Below, in pieces: positions 31,507-34,721 of a stretch of 34,721 nt of DNA. Under the pieces are notes generated by a model, which saw only the letters and a list, made by a program, of their open reading frames with translations, did not search any database and was not told where the DNA came from. Position 1 is the first letter of the stretch. Each line of letters opens with the position of its first letter. Both the position numbers and the translations under genes were made by a program. Source of the stretch: CALLPQ01 sp964421675. Lineage in GTDB: Bacteria; Pseudomonadota; Alphaproteobacteria; Caulobacterales; Parvularculaceae. Location of the stretch: assembly GCA_964421675.1 (NCBI GenBank), contig CAYQXV010000035.1, forward strand, positions 1 to 34,721, written 5' to 3'.

Positions 31507-34290
31507 TTAGAATTCAGCACGTACACGGAAGTAGTATGATCCACCATTAAATCCATTTGGCGCTGTTGTTGGGAATGCTGCCCCAACAATGCCCGCAAAT
31601 GGGTTTGCATCTGGATCAGAGTCAAATGCGTTTCTGGCACCAACAGACACTTCGAAATTGTCGTTGATTTGCCATCCAGCTTCCAGGTCAACAGTAACTT
31701 GTGATCCTGCATCAATAGGCAGATCACACCCACCGGCAGCTTCATCATCATTGACTGAGTCCAGGTGACACTCGAAGAAACTACCAAAGTAATTCACCCG
31801 TGCCAGTGCCCGGAATGGACCATGACGGTGGTTGAAAGAGATATTACCGCGGACTGCAGGAATATTATCTTCCAACTGACGTTGGCGACCAAAGGAGATT
31901 GGCGCTGCAGAAGAGCCTTCTCCGTCGTCTGTCACTTCAGTATCGGTCCAGTTGAAGACCAAGTTTACGCCCGTGGTACTACCAGCATACAATTCATATT
32001 TTGTACTGGCGACAATATCGATACCTTGCGTGCGGGTATCAAATGAATTGGTGAAGAAGCCAAAACTTGTCAAATCTTCAGATCCAGCAAAGTCGGCAAT
32101 GTCAATTACGCCTGCCGTATCCAATGTGGAAAGTTGGTTGAAGATAATGTCATCGGGGTTAACTGCGACACCATTTTGCGCACCAATAGCAACCAAGGCT
32201 TCGCTGAAGTCTTGTTGGTCTGAGATCGCGATCCGGTCATCAACTTCGATCCGGAAATAGTCGATTGTAAAATCAACGCCTGCGATTCCAAAGCCTAAGC
32301 CAAGACTTAAGTTTTGCGATTCCTCAGGTCCCAATGTCGGGGTAAACCCTGTTTGGGTTTCAAGGAACCCGGCAACCAACTGCCCAGCAGCACTGTTGAG
32401 AGGCAAGGTGCCTTGGTCAACAAGAATTGCCCCGGCAAAGGCGGTTGTAACGTTAGACACGTTGGCCTGACCAGCAGTCGGCGCGTGGAAACCAGTGGAC
32501 CACGTTCCGCGTAAGGTCAGATTCTCATTGACGCTATATAACGCACCAACTTTGTAGTTCAGTGTGTCGCCAAATGAATCGTAGAAATCTTCATAACGAA
32601 CAGCAGCTTGAAGGGTCAGCGATTCAGTTACGTCAGCTTCTGTATCGAAATATAGGGCATAGTTGCGCTGTGAATTCGACCCGGCATTGGAGGCGTTAAA
32701 TCCGCCAAAACCGTTTGAACTTGAGGCAAAGCCTTGTGTTGCCAATGGACCGAGAACAAATGAGGCTTCATCACCAGCTTCAATGGTGAATGTTTCACGT
32801 CTGTGCTCGAAACCAAATGCAAGGTTTATATCTGATGCAAAATAGGTATTTGCCAACGGATATGAGAAATCCACGTTGAAGTTCTGATCCGATTGGATGT
32901 ATGTGCCCGGATCAAAGTCACGTGGGCTGTCTGGACCAAGACTGGCGTTCAGCGTGTTGTTGATGAAGAAGTCAGCAATGTTTCGGCCATAGGTGAAGCT
33001 GAAATCATAATTTAGACCAGAACCCACTGGCAAAATGCCGCGCACACCAGCAACAATTGATTCATCTTGAAGATCGCCGCCAAACCGCGGAACAAAGCCG
33101 CCTGGAAGTGTTTCAACAAACGAGAAGCAATTTGCGTCTGCTGTAACTTGAGCGAGAACATCTGCATCTGGAATTAATCCATCGGTTCCCGTTAGCGGAA
33201 TACCGGCAGGACAAGCGCCGCCGGTGCCAAGGCCGTCGAGATCACCAACAAGTACGGAAGAAACGCCGCCATCATCTGCGTCCAATGGTGCACCCGTGAG
33301 AGGATCAACCGTTGGGCCTGCGAATACGCCGGCGCGATTGGTTGGATTACGGAAGAAGAAGCCGCCTTCTACATTACGCTCAGCATAGTTACCAAACGCA
33401 TAGGCTTCGATTTGGTCGGAAAAGGTAATGGCAGTATTTGCAAATAAGACCAGATCGTCATTGACTTCGGGTTGACCCCAAACCTGAATGACGTCGGTGG
33501 TCACTGTGTTTACTGAAATATCGGTAACCGCTGTGTTGCCCGCTGCAATCAAGGCCAATCCGTCATCACGCTGAACAGATCTGATTGTGTCGTCAACTTC
33601 GCTGAACTCAGCACTAATGTTTAAAAAGCCGCCTTCGGCTATAGGCAGAGGCAGACCAAGGTTTGCCGCGATCCGGTATTGGTCGCCGTCACCTTCATAA
33701 GTCGAGCCATACTGACCTTCAATGATGAACCCTTCATCATTGTCACGAAGTTCAAAGTTGATCACACCGGCAATCGCGTCTGAACCATACTGTGAAGCAG
33801 CGCCGTCTCTGAGGACTTCAACTTGCTTGAGGGCAATGGCCGGAATAACGCCAATGTCTGGACCCTGAGCACCGTCAGAAATACCGCCGCCCAAAAAGGC
33901 GATCACGGCCGCACGATGGCGACGTTTGCCATTGAGAAGAACCAAGGTTGAGTCTGGTGCCAGGCCGCGAAGGTTCGCAGGGCGCACAAGCGTTGCAGCA
34001 TCCGAAATTGGCTGCTCGTTTGCATTATAGGATGGAACAGATGTTCTCAGCAGATTTACAAGATCAACATCGCCCTGATTATTCAGTTCAGAAGATGTAA
34101 TAACGTCGACAGGCGCGATGGTCGTTGCAGAAGAGCGATCTGCACGACGCGAGCCGATCGAAACAATCACGTCCTCTACTTCAGCAGCTCTTTCGGCATC
34201 TGTTTGTGCGACCGCCGCACCAACAGGCAAGCCCATGGCAAGCGCTAAGGCCGCTGCCCCGGCTGAGCCCTTTAAAATCTCTTTTTTCAT
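31507..34290 (-). CDS. TonB-dependent outer membrane receptor
   Basis: 927 aa from the ATG at 34290, with GGGAG 8 bases upstream; an in-frame TTG at 34305 is less likely. A signal peptide ends at AAVA-Q (about residue 29). A Ton-box-like EDVIVSIGSR leads into the plug domain (about 40-165: PVDVITSSELNNQGDVDLVNLL broken here at the V, LRGLAPDSTLVLLNG, ALKQVEVLRDGAASQYGSDAIAGVINF). The 22-strand barrel fills the rest and ends in Phe (RVRAEF). It imports a large substrate, such as a siderophore, sugar or peptide, using TonB energy. The substrate is not evident. Two inverted repeats upstream may control it. Confidence 0.94.
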   Translation of the reverse strand: MKKEILKGSAGAAALALAMGLPVGAAVAQTDAERAAEVEDVIVSIGSRRADRSSATTIAPVDVITSSELNNQGDVDLVNLLRTSVPSYNANEQPISDAATLVRPANLRGLAPDSTLVLLNGKRRHRAAVIAFLGGGISDGAQGPDIGVIPAIALKQVEVLRDGAASQYGSDAIAGVINFELRDNDEGFIIEGQYGSTYEGDGDQYRIAANLGLPLPIAEGGFLNISAEFSEVDDTIRSVQRDDGLALIAAGNTAVTDISVNTVTTDVIQVWGQPEVNDDLVLFANTAITFSDQIEAYAFGNYAERNVEGGFFFRNPTNRAGVFAGPTVDPLTGAPLDADDGGVSSVLVGDLDGLGTGGACPAGIPLTGTDGLIPDADVLAQVTADANCFSFVETLPGGFVPRFGGDLQDESIVAGVRGILPVGSGLNYDFSFTYGRNIADFFINNTLNASLGPDSPRDFDPGTYIQSDQNFNVDFSYPLANTYFASDINLAFGFEHRRETFTIEAGDEASFVLGPLATQGFASSSNGFGGFNASNAGSNSQRNYALYFDTEADVTESLTLQAAVRYEDFYDSFGDTLNYKVGALYSVNENLTLRGTWSTGFHAPTAGQANVSNVTTAFAGAILVDQGTLPLNSAAGQLVAGFLETQTGFTPTLGPEESQNLSLGLGFGIAGVDFTIDYFRIEVDDRIAISDQQDFSEALVAIGAQNGVAVNPDDIIFNQLSTLDTAGVIDIADFAGSEDLTSFGFFTNSFDTRTQGIDIVASTKYELYAGSTTGVNLVFNWTDTEVTDDGEGSSAAPISFGRQRQLEDNIPAVRGNISFNHRHGPFRALARVNYFGSFFECHLDSVNDDEAAGGCDLPIDAGSQVTVDLEAGWQINDNFEVSVGARNAFDSDPDANPFAGIVGAAFPTTAPNGFNGGSYYFRVRAEF

Positions 34291-34317
34291 ATTTAAGTCT
34301 CCCAAACGGTTCGGTAA

Positions 34318-34345
34318 TCATTTTGACTACCCGCGTTCAAAATGA
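34318..34345. promoter_or_regulatory. Perfect 9-bp inverted repeat upstream of TonB-dependent receptor
   Basis: TCATTTTGA, ten bases (ctacccgcgt), then TCAAAATGA. Arms are perfect. It begins 28 bases upstream of the receptor start. Size and spacing fit a dimeric repressor operator, or the core of a mRNA leader hairpin. The factor is unknown. Confidence 0.5.
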
Positions 34346-34361
34346 AGCGCGATTCGGTCAA

Positions 34362-34381
34362 CGCTAGTGTGTTCGCTAGTG
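34362..34381. repeat. Direct repeat CGCTAGTG, two copies
   Basis: CGCTAGTG at 34362-34369 and 34374-34381, a 12-base period, next to the inverted repeat upstream of the TonB-dependent receptor. It may be a regulator half-site pair. Confidence 0.35.
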
Positions 34382-34524
34382 GAATCAATCAGATTTAGCA
34401 TACAATTTAAGGTTGAAGAAAGCTTGTCTAGAGGGATGGTCGCGTTTAAATAGTATTTAAAATCAATGACTTAATTATTTTGGTGGCACGCCTTGAGGGT
34501 GTATCATAGTTGTCACATAAACTA

Positions 34525-34545
34525 TCAATCATTAACCATGATTGA
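34525..34545. promoter_or_regulatory. Perfect 8-bp inverted repeat upstream of GNAT gene
   Basis: TCAATCAT-taacc-ATGATTGA. Arms are perfect with a 5-base spacer. It lies about 53 bases before the probable GNAT start and 235 bases from the receptor start. It looks like an operator; the factor is unknown. Confidence 0.45.
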
Positions 34546-34597
34546 AATGAAAAGGGTTTAGATAATAAAGAATTTCGCAAATATAGAAAAAATAATT

Positions 34598-34721
34598 TTG
34601 AGAACAGCGACGGCCCAAGATTTGGCGTCGTTGAAAACGATTATGCTGCGCTCAATAGATGGCCTTCAGAGCGATTTTCTCAGCGCTGCTCAAATCGAGG
34701 CGTCGCATGAATTTATGGGGC
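34598..34721 (+). CDS. GNAT family N-acetyltransferase, 5' part only
   Basis: Forty-one codons and one extra base before the window ends. Translation from the TTG at 34598 reads LRTATAQDLASLKTIMLRSI, then DGLQSDFLSAAQIEASHEFMG. This matches the N-terminus of GNAT acetyltransferases (the R-x-A-x-x-x-D-L start and the motif with RSI...AQIEAS). The frame is open from 34562, and TTG is the only common start in it; no Shine-Dalgarno is obvious. It is transcribed divergently from the TonB-dependent receptor. Confidence 0.72.
   Translation, partial: MRTATAQDLASLKTIMLRSIDGLQSDFLSAAQIEASHEFMG

Larger units (their letters stand above)
34291..34597. other. 307-bp divergent regulatory region
   Basis: It lies between the TonB-dependent receptor and the partial GNAT gene. 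It holds the inverted repeats at 34318-34345 and 34525-34545 and the CGCTAGTG direct repeats. It is AT-rich towards the right end. I see no gene in it. Confidence 0.6.

Noticed and set aside
31413..31787. Open frame on the minus strand overlapping the TonB receptor 3' end and the terminator
   Set aside because: It is another frame of the receptor gene, which has the complete C-terminal barrel signature in its own frame.
1..34721. Mobile elements, prophage, CRISPR, defence or biosynthetic clusters
   Set aside because: I found no transposase, integrase, spaced repeats, terminal repeats or clustered unknown accessory genes. The window is ordinary chromosome with scattered oddities.

Overview
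The window reads as a stretch of chromosome from a Gram-negative alphaproteobacterium, most likely from the Caulobacterales / Hyphomonadales / Parvularculales side of the class. The evidence is a COQ9 (RpsU-divergently transcribed) gene back to back with rpsU, a purE-purK pair near DUF465 (YdcH-like) genes, a DUF2794 gene (an alphaproteobacterial family), an rpsO-pnp pair, outer-membrane proteins (TonB-dependent receptor, MipA/OmpV family), LPS genes (kdsB, galE) and a PopA-like REC-REC-degenerate-GGDEF protein. Composition is even. I see no tRNA, rRNA, CRISPR array, transposase, integrase or phage gene.

Layout. 1-5.5 kb: a MerR/TipAS regulator, then on the minus strand a PopA-like degenerate c-di-GMP protein and a membrane-anchored TPR protein carrying two VanY-type D,D-carboxypeptidase domains. 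5.5-9.0 kb: histidine phosphatase, an unknown membrane protein, a YdjA-like nitroreductase and a phosphodiester glycosidase (DUF2233). 9.1-10.7 kb: a cytochrome b561 / YceI lipoprotein pair. 10.8-13.6 kb: rpsO and pnp with structured RNA in the rpsO leader and between the genes. 13.9-17.4 kb: a DUF885 lipoprotein, then birA and an SDR-like protein on the minus strand. 17.5-19.7 kb: two small DUF465 proteins, a TIGR02444/DUF2390 protein and a soluble diguanylate cyclase. 20.2-24.2 kb: a fatty-acid/sterol hydroxylase with a secreted Xaa-Pro aminopeptidase, then purE-purK. 24.2-27.6 kb: COQ9 divergent from rpsU, a MipA/OmpV outer-membrane protein and an AEC permease interrupted by 100 Ns. 27.9-31.4 kb: DUF2794, an overlapping galE-vanZ-kdsB operon and a PPP-like metallophosphoesterase. 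31.5-34.7 kb: a TonB-dependent receptor and, at the right edge, the first 41 codons of a GNAT acetyltransferase.

The genes are mostly housekeeping or envelope functions and do not form one obvious new system. The points that stand out are these. (1) The rpsU reading frame has no ATG, GTG or TTG at its 5' end; the position homologous to Met1 is ATC behind a good Shine-Dalgarno. (2) The PopA-like protein keeps the c-di-GMP I-site RxxD in exact register but has SATPH where GGDEF belongs, while a normal RxxD+GGDEF cyclase sits 17 kb away. (3) Two VanY domains with intact metal motifs are fused in tandem to TPRs. (4) Two SDR-superfamily proteins have lost catalytic residues: a GalE with Met in place of the YxxxK lysine, and an SDR with Phe and Gln in place of Tyr and Lys. 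(5) Several perfect inverted repeats lie in promoter regions, notably two in the TonB-receptor/GNAT intergenic region.
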